Source of the DNA: Burkholderia sp. Leaf177
Lineage (GTDB): Bacteria > Pseudomonadota > Gammaproteobacteria > Burkholderiales > Burkholderiaceae
Assembly: GCF_001424345.1 (NCBI RefSeq)
Contig: NZ_LMPF01000022.1
Coordinates: forward strand, 178,122-242,121
Length of the DNA: 64,000 bases
Direction: 5' to 3'
The notes beneath the pieces were generated by a model, which saw only the letters and a program-made list of their open reading frames with translations, ran no database searches and was not told the DNA's origin. The translations under genes were made by a program, and so were the position numbers. Of the stretch, positions 8,726-17,827 are shown piece by piece (position 1 is the stretch's first letter; each line of letters opens with the position of its first letter).

Positions 8726-9109
8726 ATGTTACGAGTTTATTGCGCGGGTCCGCTTTTTAACCCAAGCGAGCGCGCTGAGATGGTCAGCATTTCCAGCACA
8801 CTGGAGCTGTCTGGCTTTTCAACCTTTCTTCCGCATCGCGATGTCGTTGTGGCGAACTTGAACGGCAGAGTACCCGATGAGGGAACAATCGTCGAGGCGA
8901 CGCTCGCGTGCCACTCCGGCAAACCGCTTGTGCTGTACAAAACGGACGTACGCTCGATGCTCGGCGGTTCTGACAATCCGATGGTGACAGGACTTGGCGA
9001 CTTCGAATCAATCAACGATTCGTCCGCTTTGCCGGCTGCCGTAGAGCGAGCCGTCGCCATTCACAGCTCAGAAAATTATCCGAAACCATGGAATTTGGCG
9101 CATCCATAG
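8726..9109 (+). CDS. Nucleoside 2-deoxyribosyltransferase-like, internally deleted
   Basis: 127 residues. The N terminus (LRVYCAGPLFNPSERAEM) and the later block VVVANLNGRVPDEGTIVEA match nucleoside 2-deoxyribosyltransferases, which swap bases on deoxyribonucleosides for salvage. In the family these blocks are separated by about 40-50 residues that line the active site. Here FLPHRD is followed at once by VVVANL, so the segment is missing in frame and the protein is short (the family is usually about 160-190). The VPDEGT...E region with the candidate nucleophile Glu remains. The ATG at 8726 follows GAGAG. It is probably inactive, though the frame is intact. Confidence 0.7.
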   Translation: MLRVYCAGPLFNPSERAEMVSISSTLELSGFSTFLPHRDVVVANLNGRVPDEGTIVEATLACHSGKPLVLYKTDVRSMLGGSDNPMVTGLGDFESINDSSALPAAVERAVAIHSSENYPKPWNLAHP

Positions 9110-9314
9110 CGACGCTTCGGGACAAAAACGACAGCGTCTGCGCCGTCGCGGCGGTACTTTACCAAAATAAGCTTTCGAAAAAGTAACTCGAGGCACCATA
9201 CCTATGTTAAGGACCTCTGATAACACTGGCGGTATTTAAGTAGTTATGCAACACGAACCGAACGTTGTTGATCTTTGCAGATCAACTGTTAGTACAACGG
9301 CTACAAAAAGAGGA

Positions 9315-9467
9315 TCACCTTACAGCTGTGCCGCGTGCGCTACGACACTTATCCGAGCAGTATTTGACGCTGCTCCAATCGCGCTTCCATTTCTTGCGCC
9401 ATGTGAATGTGCGCCCACAACTCGCACAAACCTTACTTGGGAGGGTATCTTTTTTCTGCATGCGCAT
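9315..9467 (-). CDS. DUF2256 family small zinc-binding protein
   Basis: 50 residues with the DUF2256 signature: KVCASCGRTFTWRKKW, then KRDW...VKYCSDKCR. Four Cys (CxxC and CxxxC) would bind one zinc. Function is unknown; the family is widespread in proteobacteria. The ATG at 9467 has a strong SD, TAGGAGG, 7 bp upstream; a longer frame to 9500 is not needed. Confidence 0.85.
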   Translation of the reverse strand: MRMQKKDTLPSKVCASCGRTFTWRKKWKRDWSSVKYCSDKCRSARGTAVR

Positions 9468-9855
9468 ACGGGACCTCCTAAAACCGTTGTTCAATGACAC
9501 TCATTCTGAATCACAAGTCATGCTTGTGCAAAGAACTGCAATATCCATACGCCCGCAATAGCCAGTCGTTCAACGAAGAAACCTAAGCGAGCCGAGGTCA
9601 AGTAAAGTACTTAGGAATACTTATACAAATCGCTAATTATAAGCTTATGTAAAGTTCGAATCGACCTATGTCGTTCTGTTCACGTGCTGCTTGCGCTGGG
9701 CGCTGCTTTGAACTGGCGCGTGGTCCGCCGCACTAGTGGCGCGACTGGACAACGTCTAGCAAGAAAGTATGCACGTACGTTGCGGCAAGCGAAGCCAAGA
9801 CTGTGTCAGCAGTCATAGCAGCTTTGCCGCGGCATGTTCTGATACTCTGAAATCA
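9468..9855. other. Intergenic, 388 bp
   Basis: AT-rich in the middle (about 9600-9660), with no supported gene or clear terminator. It marks the change from backbone genes to the leuDC cargo. Confidence 0.5.
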
Positions 9856-10488
9856 TCAAAGCCACGGTCGTTGACTTATTCTCTTTTCTTCGAACGCTTT
9901 TATTTCTTCCGAGAACAACAAGGTAGCACCTACTTCGTCGACGCCTTCCAGAAGATTCTTGCGCAGCATTTCCGGCATGTCGAATGAAACGTGCTGACCA
10001 TTCGCCCAGCTCACCTGACGCGTTTCCAGATTGACAGTGAGACTAAACCCGAGGGTGTCTTCAATCTCCGCTCTTAATGCCTGTATTTGTTCATCGGCCA
10101 ATATGACTGGAAGGATGCCGTTCTTGCAGCAGTTATTGAAAAAAATGTCAGCAAAACTGGTTGCGATCATCACCCGAATGCCGAACTGATAAAGCGCCCA
10201 CGGTGCATGTTCACGGGAACTTCCGCAACCGAAGTTTTTCCCAGCCAGCAGAACCGACGCATGGGCGAAGCGTGGGAAATTGATTGGGCATTTGGGGTTG
10301 GGAATGCGCTCGGATGAAGCCTTGCCGTAATAGCCTTCGTCCAGGAAACGCCATTCGTCAAATAGATAGGGACCAAATCCGGTCCGCGCGATCGATTTCA
10401 TAAACTGCTTTGGAATGATCGCGTCGGTATCGATGTTGTCGCGGTCTAGTGGCAATACAATTCCGGTGTGTTCGGTGAACGGTGTCAT
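9856..10488 (-). CDS. leuD: 3-isopropylmalate dehydratase-type small subunit
   Basis: 210 residues, full length for LeuD. It has the family opening (RDNIDTDAIIPKQF), the swivelling-domain core, and the loop NFGCGSSREHAPWAL that closes over the substrate. With LeuC it forms a heterodimer that dehydrates and rehydrates a 2- or 3-alkylmalate in the cytoplasm. The gene follows leuC by 14 bp in a leuC-leuD order downstream of an MFS gene. No leuA or leuB is nearby, so this is likely an accessory copy for catabolism (for example citraconate, methylmalate or dimethylmalate) rather than leucine synthesis. That role is inferred. Confidence 0.9.
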   Translation of the reverse strand: MTPFTEHTGIVLPLDRDNIDTDAIIPKQFMKSIARTGFGPYLFDEWRFLDEGYYGKASSERIPNPKCPINFPRFAHASVLLAGKNFGCGSSREHAPWALYQFGIRVMIATSFADIFFNNCCKNGILPVILADEQIQALRAEIEDTLGFSLTVNLETRQVSWANGQHVSFDMPEMLRKNLLEGVDEVGATLLFSEEIKAFEEKRISQRPWL

Positions 10489-10502
10489 GGCTGTACCCTG
10501 CT

Positions 10503-11915
10503 TTACCGGAACAAGGCGCTGACGTCGGTGAAGTGGCCTCGCAGCGCGGCTGCTGCGGCCATCGGCGGACTGACCAGATGAGATCTGCCGCCGGCGCCTT
10601 GCCGGCCTTCAAAATTACGATTTGATGTCGACGCAACGCGTTCGCCCCGGTCAAGCCTGTCGGCATTCATTGCCAGGCACATCGAGCATCCCGCTTCACG
10701 CCACTCGAACCCGGCAGCCATGAAAATCTTGTGTAGCCCCTCCAATTCCGCCTGGCGCTTAACGGAAGTGGAGCCCGGTACTGCAAGTGCGAGCTTGATA
10801 TTTGGCGCGATCCGTCCGCCCAGTTTCGTCAATACTTCAGCCGCAGCGCGAAGGTCCTCGATGCGGCCATTGGTGCAGGAGCCAATAAAGATCTTGTCCA
10901 GGGCAATGGAAGTTATTGGCGCTCCGGCATCGAGACCCATATAGTTGAGCGCGTTCATATACGACGTGGACTTGGCATGGTGTCCGCCTGCAATGGGATC
11001 GGGAATGCGGCCGGACACATCGACTACCATTTCGGGAGACGTTCCCCAGGTAACCTGAGGCAAAAGTGCGGTGACATCCATGCGCACCTCCGCATCGAAC
11101 ACGGCGTCGTCATCTGAATGCAGTGCCAACCACTCGGTTTGCGCACGCACCCAGTCCTCGCCACGGGGTGCACGCGCACGCGTTTCGCAATACGCCAGCG
11201 TGGTTGCGTCCGCCGCGATCAGACCGGCTCTCGCGCCAGCTTCAATGGACATATTGCACAGGGTCATGCGTGCTTCCATTGAGAAAGCGCGCACCACCGG
11301 GCCCGCGAATTCAATCGCGTGTCCTGTCGCGCCATCGGTTCCTATATGGCCGATTATGGCGAGGGAGACATCCTTCGCTGTGCAACCCGCAGGCAGCGTG
11401 CCGTCAACGGTGATACGCATTCGTTTGCTTCGGCTTGTGACCAGCGTTTGCGTACTGAGCACGTGTTCGATTTCCGACGTGCCAATGCCGAATGCGAGAG
11501 CACCAAACGCGCCATGCGTACTGGTATGAGAGTCGCCACAGACAATCGTCATGCCGGGAAGGGTGCTGCCAATCTCCGGTGCGACAACGTGCAGGATGCC
11601 CTGTTCGGGATGAGTCATGCCAAAGTGATCAATGCTGGTCGCGCCAGTATTTTCCTGCAAGGTTAGGACCTGCGTGCGGGAAGTGGCGTCTTCAATGCCG
11701 TGGGAACGGTCGGTCGTGGGCACATTGTGATCTGCCGTCGCGAGATTGGCGCGCGGACGCCACACCACACGGCCCTCCTGACGCATCGATTCGAACGCCT
11801 GGGGGCTCGTGACTTCATTCACGAGATGGCGGTCGATGTAGAGAAGGGCGGTGCCATCAGCCCGGCTTCGGACTACGTGAGCGTCGAAGATCTTGTCGTA
11901 GAGCGTTCGGCCCAT
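10503..11915 (-). CDS. leuC: 3-isopropylmalate dehydratase-type large subunit (aconitase fold)
   Basis: 470 residues, normal length. It has the aconitase-family blocks GDSHTSTHGAFGALAFGIGTSE and DKIFIGSCTNGRIED (first 4Fe-4S Cys), then CSMC (the other two Cys), which bind the catalytic iron-sulphur cluster. It ends with the substrate-recognition block STSNRNFEGRQGAGGR. It acts with LeuD. The start is ATG at 11915, 8 bp after the MFS stop codon. The three-gene unit is divergent from a LysR regulator, a typical arrangement for an inducible pathway. Confidence 0.92.
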   Translation of the reverse strand: MGRTLYDKIFDAHVVRSRADGTALLYIDRHLVNEVTSPQAFESMRQEGRVVWRPRANLATADHNVPTTDRSHGIEDATSRTQVLTLQENTGATSIDHFGMTHPEQGILHVVAPEIGSTLPGMTIVCGDSHTSTHGAFGALAFGIGTSEIEHVLSTQTLVTSRSKRMRITVDGTLPAGCTAKDVSLAIIGHIGTDGATGHAIEFAGPVVRAFSMEARMTLCNMSIEAGARAGLIAADATTLAYCETRARAPRGEDWVRAQTEWLALHSDDDAVFDAEVRMDVTALLPQVTWGTSPEMVVDVSGRIPDPIAGGHHAKSTSYMNALNYMGLDAGAPITSIALDKIFIGSCTNGRIEDLRAAAEVLTKLGGRIAPNIKLALAVPGSTSVKRQAELEGLHKIFMAAGFEWREAGCSMCLAMNADRLDRGERVASTSNRNFEGRQGAGGRSHLVSPPMAAAAALRGHFTDVSALFR

Positions 11916-11923
11916 TTTCGCTC

Positions 11924-13315
11924 CTAGCCTTGAACAGCGTTCGAATTTTCAGGGAGCGCATCTTCTGGTAGACCGAGGTCCTTTGTTTCAGGAAGAAACC
12001 AGGGAAGAATCATGCCGATGACATACACCGATCCAAACATTAATGCCGCATGAGATACGCCGCCCAGCGACTTGATCATGGAGCCGGACAGAATCGGGAA
12101 TACCCAGGCAACCAGGCGGGCAGAGTTGAAAACGAAGCTCGTCGCGGTCGAGCGGACAGACGCATTGAACAGCTCGGCTGGGTAAATGGCCAGCCAGGCG
12201 AACGTACACCCCAGGGTGAAGAAGCCGTTGATCGCGGCAATGGCCAGCATGCCTTCGACGGAACTAATCCAGCCGTAAGCCAGGACAGTGGTCGCTAATG
12301 ACCCGGCAAAACCCAGGAAGAGGAACCATCGGCGCCCCACGCTATCGATGATGAAGCCTGACAGCATGTAGGCAATGATCGCGCCGACCGTGTAGACAAT
12401 CGATACCGAAGATATCCAGTGACCGGCGTTGACAACATGTTCCTGCTTGGCCAACTCTGCCGTGCGTGCCGGAAGCCAACTGGAAACAGCCCACCAGCCC
12501 ACGATCGTCACAATGGACAACACGGTTGTCAGGACGATCCGGCGAACCGACTCTCGCTCGCTGAATACCTGCTTGAGGGTGAACGGGCGCTTGGCGTGTT
12601 GGTCGCTCACGGCGGCAGAGCCGGTTGCGCTCCATTGCTTGTTGCGCACGGCTTCCTGCCATTGTTCCGATTCGTCCACGCCGCGCCGGATATAAAGAAC
12701 AAAAAACGCGGGCAACGCGCCAATCACGAATATGACGCGCCAATTGTCTGCACCGAACGGGTCGGCGCTGGTCAAGGCATACCAGGCCACGGCTGCAATC
12801 AGCGTGCCCCATCCAAAACCCGACTGCAGAAAGCCGGCGCCCTTTGCCCTCGCTTCACGCGGCCACGTCTCGGCAATCAGCGCGATACCTGTGCTCCATT
12901 CGCTGCCCATAGCAAGGCCCGTCAGGAAGCGCATTGCGCACAAATAGACCAGGCTGCCTGAGAACGCTGTGCATCCTGTCAGTATTGCGTATGCGAGAAC
13001 CGACCACATCATCATCGGCTTGCGTCCGACATAGTCGGCAAGAACGCCGCCCACCAGGCCGCCAATACCCCAGCCGAGCAGGGTGATTCCGATAACCAGT
13101 CCTGCGTAGAGCGGCAGTGAACTCATCTGGCCACGCGTCAGCACCGAATGCATCAAAGCGGGCAGCACCATGATGAGCGCGAGCGCCTCATATCCGTCAA
13201 AGATCCATCCGAGAAACGCACCATTCAGCGTGAGCCAGTGTTTCCTCGTCAATTTTGCATACCAGCGGGAAGATGGTGCAAGTTGCGTCGGAGAATCGTT
13301 CGCCATGTCATTCAC
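11924..13315 (-). CDS. MFS transporter (metabolite:H+ symporter type)
   Basis: 463 residues with about 12 membrane segments. Family motifs are visible: the loop 2-3 motif DYVGRKPMM (residues about 91-99), RFLTGLAMGSEWSTG in helix 4, and a charged central loop at about 225-260. The WIFDGYEALALIMVLPAL opening resembles aromatic-acid and dicarboxylate symporters. It is the first gene of the leuDC operon, so it probably imports the acid that LeuCD acts on. The start at 13315 has a cytoplasmic N-terminal tail of about 25 residues before the first helix. Confidence 0.85.
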   Translation of the reverse strand: MNDMANDSPTQLAPSSRWYAKLTRKHWLTLNGAFLGWIFDGYEALALIMVLPALMHSVLTRGQMSSLPLYAGLVIGITLLGWGIGGLVGGVLADYVGRKPMMMWSVLAYAILTGCTAFSGSLVYLCAMRFLTGLAMGSEWSTGIALIAETWPREARAKGAGFLQSGFGWGTLIAAVAWYALTSADPFGADNWRVIFVIGALPAFFVLYIRRGVDESEQWQEAVRNKQWSATGSAAVSDQHAKRPFTLKQVFSERESVRRIVLTTVLSIVTIVGWWAVSSWLPARTAELAKQEHVVNAGHWISSVSIVYTVGAIIAYMLSGFIIDSVGRRWFLFLGFAGSLATTVLAYGWISSVEGMLAIAAINGFFTLGCTFAWLAIYPAELFNASVRSTATSFVFNSARLVAWVFPILSGSMIKSLGGVSHAALMFGSVYVIGMILPWFLPETKDLGLPEDALPENSNAVQG

Positions 13316-13439
13316 GGATTTGTCTCGATTTTATATTTTGAAGGGTTTGCCAGATGTCCGCTCTTTGGTTTAGAGCGTGCCAGCCCTTGGCAGCGTTGGA
13401 ATTGAATGCGGAAGTGCTTGCCGAGGCTGGATTATAATG

Positions 13440-13454
13440 TTGACAAATAGTCAA
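13440..13454. promoter_or_regulatory. LysR-type operator between the MFS operon and the lysR gene
   Basis: TTGAC, 5 bp, GTCAA is a perfect dyad. Next to it, ATTATAAT at 13431-13438 is itself palindromic and can act as a -10 box on either strand. The site lies between the divergent MFS-leuCD operon and the LysR gene, where LysR proteins usually bind. Inferred from position and symmetry. Confidence 0.55.
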
Positions 13455-13524
13455 AACTATTGCTCTCTCACGAACAGAGCCATCGTCCATGACGATGCGT
13501 GACACTGTTCTTTCCAAGGGATCC

Positions 13525-14445
13525 ATGCGCATCGATATCGAGTCCCTGAGAGTCTTCCTGGCAGTGGTGGAAGAGGGGAGTATTGCAACTGCATCCCGGG
13601 CATTGCATCTGGTGCCTTCTGCCGCTAGCAAGCGGATCTCGGATCTCGAGAAAGATGCTGGCTCGGCCCTGTTTTACCGCCATAGCCGCGGTGTTTTGCC
13701 TACGCCAGCCGGCATTGCACTGTATGGCCATGCAAAGCAGATTTTCGAGCAGATCAGGCACATTGATACGCTGTTAAGCGAATACTCTGGCGGTATCCGG
13801 GGCCATGTGCGGCTGTCCGTGACGTACACAGCCATGGTGCATTACTTGCCGGCAGATTTACGCCGTTTCGCGAGCTTGCATCCGGAAATCAAAATCGATC
13901 TGATTGAAAAGCCAAGTGATGTGGTGGTACGAATGGTTGAGAACGGGGTCGTCGATTTCGGCATCTGCGCCATGCCCGACCCGTCCTTGAGGTTGATTTG
14001 CTTGCCGTACAAGGTTGACCGGCTGTTCGTGGTGGTGCCAGTCGATCATGCTTTTTCCAAAAGGAAGTCAATTGGTTTTGAAGAGACGCTGGATTGCGAC
14101 TATGTTGGCATGCAAGAGGGCGCGTCGATTCATACGCTTTGTACACGCGCGGCGGACGCTGCCGGCAGACGACTGAAGCTCCGAATTCAGGTAACGAATT
14201 TCGAGGCTGTTCGCAACATGGTTGCCGCCGGTCTGGGGATAGGCATCTTGCCCGAGGTGGGAATACCCAAGCACGCGAAATCACGATTAGTCAGTATTCC
14301 TTTGGATGAACTGTGGGCTGAGCGTCCCTTGAGTATCGTATGCCGTGAACTTGAGAACATGCCAGCTCCCGCTCGCATGATGGTTGAGCAATTGATGCAG
14401 GAACCACCTGGATTCGGCGCTGCCGGTGCGTTATCGATGATGTAG
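13525..14445 (+). CDS. LysR-family transcriptional regulator
   Basis: 306 residues from the ATG at 13525. This start has AAGGGA just upstream, and MRIDIESLRVFLAVVEEGS is a normal LysR start. The longer frame to 13489 adds 12 residues that do not fit. The winged HTH covers about residues 4-63 (SIATASRALHLVPSAASKRISDLEK, RHSRGVLPTPAG). The rest is the periplasmic-binding-like effector domain, with the closing block VRNMVAAGLGIGILPE. It probably activates the divergent MFS-leuC-leuD operon in response to the transported acid. Confidence 0.9.
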   Translation: MRIDIESLRVFLAVVEEGSIATASRALHLVPSAASKRISDLEKDAGSALFYRHSRGVLPTPAGIALYGHAKQIFEQIRHIDTLLSEYSGGIRGHVRLSVTYTAMVHYLPADLRRFASLHPEIKIDLIEKPSDVVVRMVENGVVDFGICAMPDPSLRLICLPYKVDRLFVVVPVDHAFSKRKSIGFEETLDCDYVGMQEGASIHTLCTRAADAAGRRLKLRIQVTNFEAVRNMVAAGLGIGILPEVGIPKHAKSRLVSIPLDELWAERPLSIVCRELENMPAPARMMVEQLMQEPPGFGAAGALSMM

Positions 14446-14572
14446 ATTGGGAAGCAGGTCATCGTCTTGCTTTTGTGCAAACGCCTCCGCAAACTACTGG
14501 ATATCGGTTTTCCGTTAGCTCGGAAACCGTGAAATCGAAAAACCCAATCTACGCTACATGAGACGGTTTTCG

Positions 14573-14956
14573 TTAACTCACGCTCTTCGCGTCTTGAATT
14601 ATGCTGGAAACTGACCCACTGGGGTTGCGACTAACATCTCGGACTGGTTTGTATTGCAATTCCATGACATTCACAGTATTCGGGGAGGCTGAAAGAGTTA
14701 AGCGAGACCTGATACGCGTTGCGCTGTACCAGCGGATGTCAGAGTCAAGGACCTGGACGTATTGATCAATGGTCGTATCCCGCAAGTCAAGAAAATAAAA
14801 CAGTTCCGTCTTGAGTCTCCCGAAGAAGCCTTCACAGGCTGCGTTATCGGGCGAGCATTCTTTGCGTGACATCGAGCGAACAGGCCTGACATCGCGCATC
14901 CAGATAACAGTGTCGTCGATTTCTGCCGTTGGAGGAGCCGAGAGCAACTTTGACAC
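14573..14956 (-). pseudogene. IS3-family transposase (orfB) C-terminal remnant
   Basis: The end of a DDE transposase of the IS3 family: SPDNAACEGFFGRLKTE carries the final catalytic Glu, followed by a W-Y...R region in which the usual WYN..R.H is degraded to WYSATRIRSR. The N-terminal two thirds with both Asp residues and orfA are missing. Sequence near 14600-14625 (AACTGACCCACT) resembles an IS3-type terminal repeat. This is an insertion scar at the edge of the leuDC cargo. Confidence 0.75.
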
Positions 14957-16016
14957 GCTGCTCTAGCCTTCGCCCCTTGGCACCGCCCACGGCAAAGCAA
15001 CATTTAACTACGAGTCCGGGAAGTCTCCAAATTTCTGTTTTTCCAGTCTTACCAAAAACGCCTCAGTCTACCCAATTCCGTTTTCCTGCAAATCATATTG
15101 TTCGAAAGCGACGATGAGCAACTAACGCGATCACGTTGCGGTCTGCTGGGGCGAAGTCCTATGAGTGCACTTTTCTGGCTTCGTATACTGCCGCGACATT
15201 ACATCTCTTAGTTATCCTACTAAAAATTGTTAATGTTAGTTACGTTCAATCCGTTGGCTTGCCGAGTTACGTTCTCGTGGACGCGTTCTACGCATTTTTT
15301 GTTGGTTCAGATTTAGATGCAGATCAACACACAAGCTAAGCCTCCTGTCCTGTCATGAGGCGTTTGGAGCGTAGGCATCATGGGACGCGGTATAGCTCAA
15401 CATACGAAGCCCTTTCCGGTCGAACCAAATAATTCACCTTTTAACTGCACACCGCTGCTAGGTATCGTGATCGTGTTCGTCGCGATCGAACGCACAGTTT
15501 TGGGAAACATGATGGCGTAGGGGTAATTTACTGGAAGTCGGTCGGCTGGGCACTGTCGAAGTCTTCGCGCTCTTATTGAGAGCGGCATGTTCCGCGTGGC
15601 TGTATCGTCAGCTATTCTGCGCGATTCTCCAAGCGACGTGACCGAGTGCGGTTCGGAACCTACAGGAGGAAGTGAGTTGCTCTTGGTCGTCGGCTTTGAA
15701 CCACACATACAGCGGACTTCGTCTGTAGGAGAGAGAAGGCAGAAGATCACGCAGTGCTTAGCTTTTGATATCGCGTTGACCGAGCCATGCCGAGCCTCAG
15801 GCAAAATTTCTAGCGTCAGCACGTTGCGTTGAGGCCGTAACATGATGCACAAAGCCCACAGTGTGTCTGCCGCTCAATAATCGAAGTCATACCTCTACCT
15901 CTTAGCTGGTAGGCAGCGGGGCCACATCCAAGGCTGCAGCGTTATCTGTAGCCCCTAGACGGTCTGCGCCAATTTTTTGGTGCGCCTCTGGTTTTCCCTA
16001 ACCGCCTATTTTTTCG
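14957..16016. other. 1.06-kb non-coding junction region
   Basis: No supported gene on either strand. The longest frame (15397-15852, minus) lacks an SD and recognisable motifs and may be a decayed gene. The region lies between an IS3 scar and the catabolic island, and contains one copy of a degenerate 39-bp repeat. Confidence 0.5.
15207..15245 (+). repeat. Left copy of degenerate 39-bp direct repeat flanking the catabolic island
   Basis: 31 of 39 bases match the copy at 28459-28497, including the uninterrupted core TCCTACTAAAAA and then TGTTAAT. The copies are in direct orientation and bracket 13.2 kb holding the complete ABC-to-LacI gene set. They could be recombination sites or remnants of duplicated target DNA. 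AT-richness could inflate the match, but the exact 12-base core is unusual. Confidence 0.5.
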
Positions 16017-16066
16017 TTGACAGCAATTTTCGAGTTCCGTAAAGTCCAAAGGTAAATCGATTTACC
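16017..16066 (+). promoter_or_regulatory. Promoter with LacI-type operator for the ABC transporter operon
   Basis: A -35 box TTGACA (16017-16022), a 17-bp spacer and a -10 TAAAGT (16040-16045) place the start near 16052. There GGTAAATCGATTTACC (16051-16066) forms a perfect 16-bp palindrome with the central CG typical of LacI-family operators. The same core, GTAAATCG.TTTAC, recurs at the promoter of the M20 gene at 25.8 kb. The LacI gene at 27204 is the likely binder. Confidence 0.65.
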
Positions 16067-16120
16067 GAGCAGTTTTTGACATTTTTAATGCTGCCAGAAA
16101 CCTTTTAAAGCGAGTCCGCG

Positions 16121-17002
16121 ATGTTTGGAACAATCATGGAAAAACGGCAAACAGTTATGCCGGTTGGCTTATCAGACGAATCGCAATATCAGCATGTGCC
16201 CCGACGTTATTACGGGCGCATCGTTTCGTCCGTGGTCGTCTCGGCACTCCTTGCCTGGTTGGCAGCAGCATTTGCGCACGGCCAAGTCGAATGGTCCTAT
16301 GTTGGCCGGTTTTTCACCGCGCGGACCATCACGACCGGATTAGTGAACACCATTGTCATGACTGCTTTGGCAATGAGCTTAGGAATACTGATTGGTGTGC
16401 TAGTAGCGATTGCCCGGCTTTCACCGAATCCCGTATTACGGACTGTCGCGTCCGGGTATGTTTGGTTTTTTCGCGGCACGCCAGTTCTCTTGCAATTGCT
16501 GCTTTGGTTCAACCTCGGACTCATATTCCCAACGCTCGGAATACCGGGGCTATTCCAGGTGCCAACAGTTGACATCATGACGCCCTTTCTGGCGGCCCTA
16601 TTAGGATTGGGCATTAACCAGGGCGCCTATACGTCCGAAGTAGTGCGGGCTGGTCTCCTCTCGGTTGACCCCGGTCAATACGAGGCTGCGAAGGCCATCG
16701 GAATGCCACGTCTGCAGGCGCTGCGCCGAATCATTCTCCCTCAAGCCATGCGAGTTATCGTGCCGCCAATTGGTAACGAACTCATTGGGATGGTCAAACT
16801 TACGTCTTTGGCAAGCGTCGTGCAGTACGCGGAAATGGTGCATAGCGCTGAAAACATCTACTACGCAAATCAACGAGTCATCGAATTGCTGATTGTGGCC
16901 GGCATTTGGTATCTCGTGGTGGTGACAATCCTCTCGGCTGTCCAAGCGCGTATCGAGCGTCGCTTCGCTCGCGGAGCCGGACGCGCCCCGGCCAAACAGT
17001 AA
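16121..17002 (+). CDS. Amino acid ABC transporter permease (HisM/GlnP type)
   Basis: 293 residues with a long N-terminal tail (about 30) and five or six membrane segments. The family features are the TTGLVNTIVMT opening of the transmembrane domain, WFFRGTPVLLQLLLW, and the coupling-helix EAA loop EAAKAIGMPRLQALRRIILPQAMRVIVPP that docks the ATPase. It forms a channel for a polar or charged amino compound. It is the only permease gene, so it probably works as a homodimer. First gene of an operon with the ATPase 12 bp downstream. Confidence 0.9.
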   Translation: MFGTIMEKRQTVMPVGLSDESQYQHVPRRYYGRIVSSVVVSALLAWLAAAFAHGQVEWSYVGRFFTARTITTGLVNTIVMTALAMSLGILIGVLVAIARLSPNPVLRTVASGYVWFFRGTPVLLQLLLWFNLGLIFPTLGIPGLFQVPTVDIMTPFLAALLGLGINQGAYTSEVVRAGLLSVDPGQYEAAKAIGMPRLQALRRIILPQAMRVIVPPIGNELIGMVKLTSLASVVQYAEMVHSAENIYYANQRVIELLIVAGIWYLVVVTILSAVQARIERRFARGAGRAPAKQ

Positions 17003-17014
17003 ACGGGAGAAATT

Positions 17015-17779
17015 ATGTCGTCCATTATTAAAGCAGTTGATATTCATAAGTCGTTCGGGAGTACTGAGGTGCTCAAGGGTATCGACTTGGAGATGGCCGA
17101 AGGCGAAGTCCTTTGTATCATTGGTCCTTCAGGGTCCGGAAAGAGCACCTTTCTACGGTGTATCAATCAACTCGAAACCATAAACAACGGTGCGTTGTGG
17201 GTTTGCGGCGAACTCCTGGGTTACCGACGGGTCGAGCGCAAGCTCTATCAACTTTCAGAGAAGCAGGTGGCCCGTCAACGCCTCACGACAGGGATGGTCT
17301 TTCAGCGCTTCAATCTCTTCCCACATAAGACGGTCCTCGAAAATGTCGTCGAGGGTCCGGTACAAGTATTAAAGCGCGATAAAAGCAGCGCCACCCGCGA
17401 AGCACGGGACCTTCTGGAGCGCGTTGGACTTGCACAAAAATGTGATGCCTTTCCCGTCGAGCTTTCGGGAGGGCAGCAGCAACGCGTGGCGATAGCTCGT
17501 GCGTTGGCAATGCAGCCGAAATTGATGTTATTCGATGAACCGACGTCGGCGCTCGACCCAGAGCTGGTGGGAGAGGTTCTCACCGTTATGCGTGACCTCG
17601 CTAAGACGGGGATGACGATGATTGTCGTTACACACGAGCTTGGATTCGCTCGCGAGGTCGCTAGTCGCGTTCTCTTTATGGACCAAGGTCGGGTTATCGA
17701 AAGTGGGCCGCCCGACCAGGTGCTATCTCACCCGCAGCACCCGCGCACGCAAGAGTTTATTTCGGCGGTTATTGCTTAG
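17015..17779 (+). CDS. Amino acid ABC transporter ATP-binding protein (GlnQ/HisP type)
   Basis: 254 residues. Walker A is GPSGSGKST at residues 37-45, the signature LSGGQQQ at 150-156, and Walker B LMLFDEP at 170-176 followed by TSALD; the switch His is in VTHELGFA. This is the polar amino-acid uptake class (TCDB 3.A.1.3). Residues 56-92 contain an insert after the QLETINNG block that is typical of the group. An SD (CGGGAG) precedes the ATG. Second gene of the operon. Confidence 0.93.
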   Translation: MSSIIKAVDIHKSFGSTEVLKGIDLEMAEGEVLCIIGPSGSGKSTFLRCINQLETINNGALWVCGELLGYRRVERKLYQLSEKQVARQRLTTGMVFQRFNLFPHKTVLENVVEGPVQVLKRDKSSATREARDLLERVGLAQKCDAFPVELSGGQQQRVAIARALAMQPKLMLFDEPTSALDPELVGEVLTVMRDLAKTGMTMIVVTHELGFAREVASRVLFMDQGRVIESGPPDQVLSHPQHPRTQEFISAVIA

Positions 17780-17827
17780 CAGCGACTGCCCAGAGCCAAG
17801 ACTGAAGCTAACTAAGCATGGAGTTTT

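Noticed and set aside
15397..15852. 151-residue minus-strand ORF in the 15-16 kb gap
   Set aside because: No SD, no family pattern and mixed low-quality composition; the start region is arbitrary. Possibly a decayed gene, but not supportable.
16076..16108. Second promoter (TTGACA at 16076) before the ABC permease
   Set aside because: The nearest -10-like sequence gives a 21-bp spacer; the promoter at 16017 fits better.
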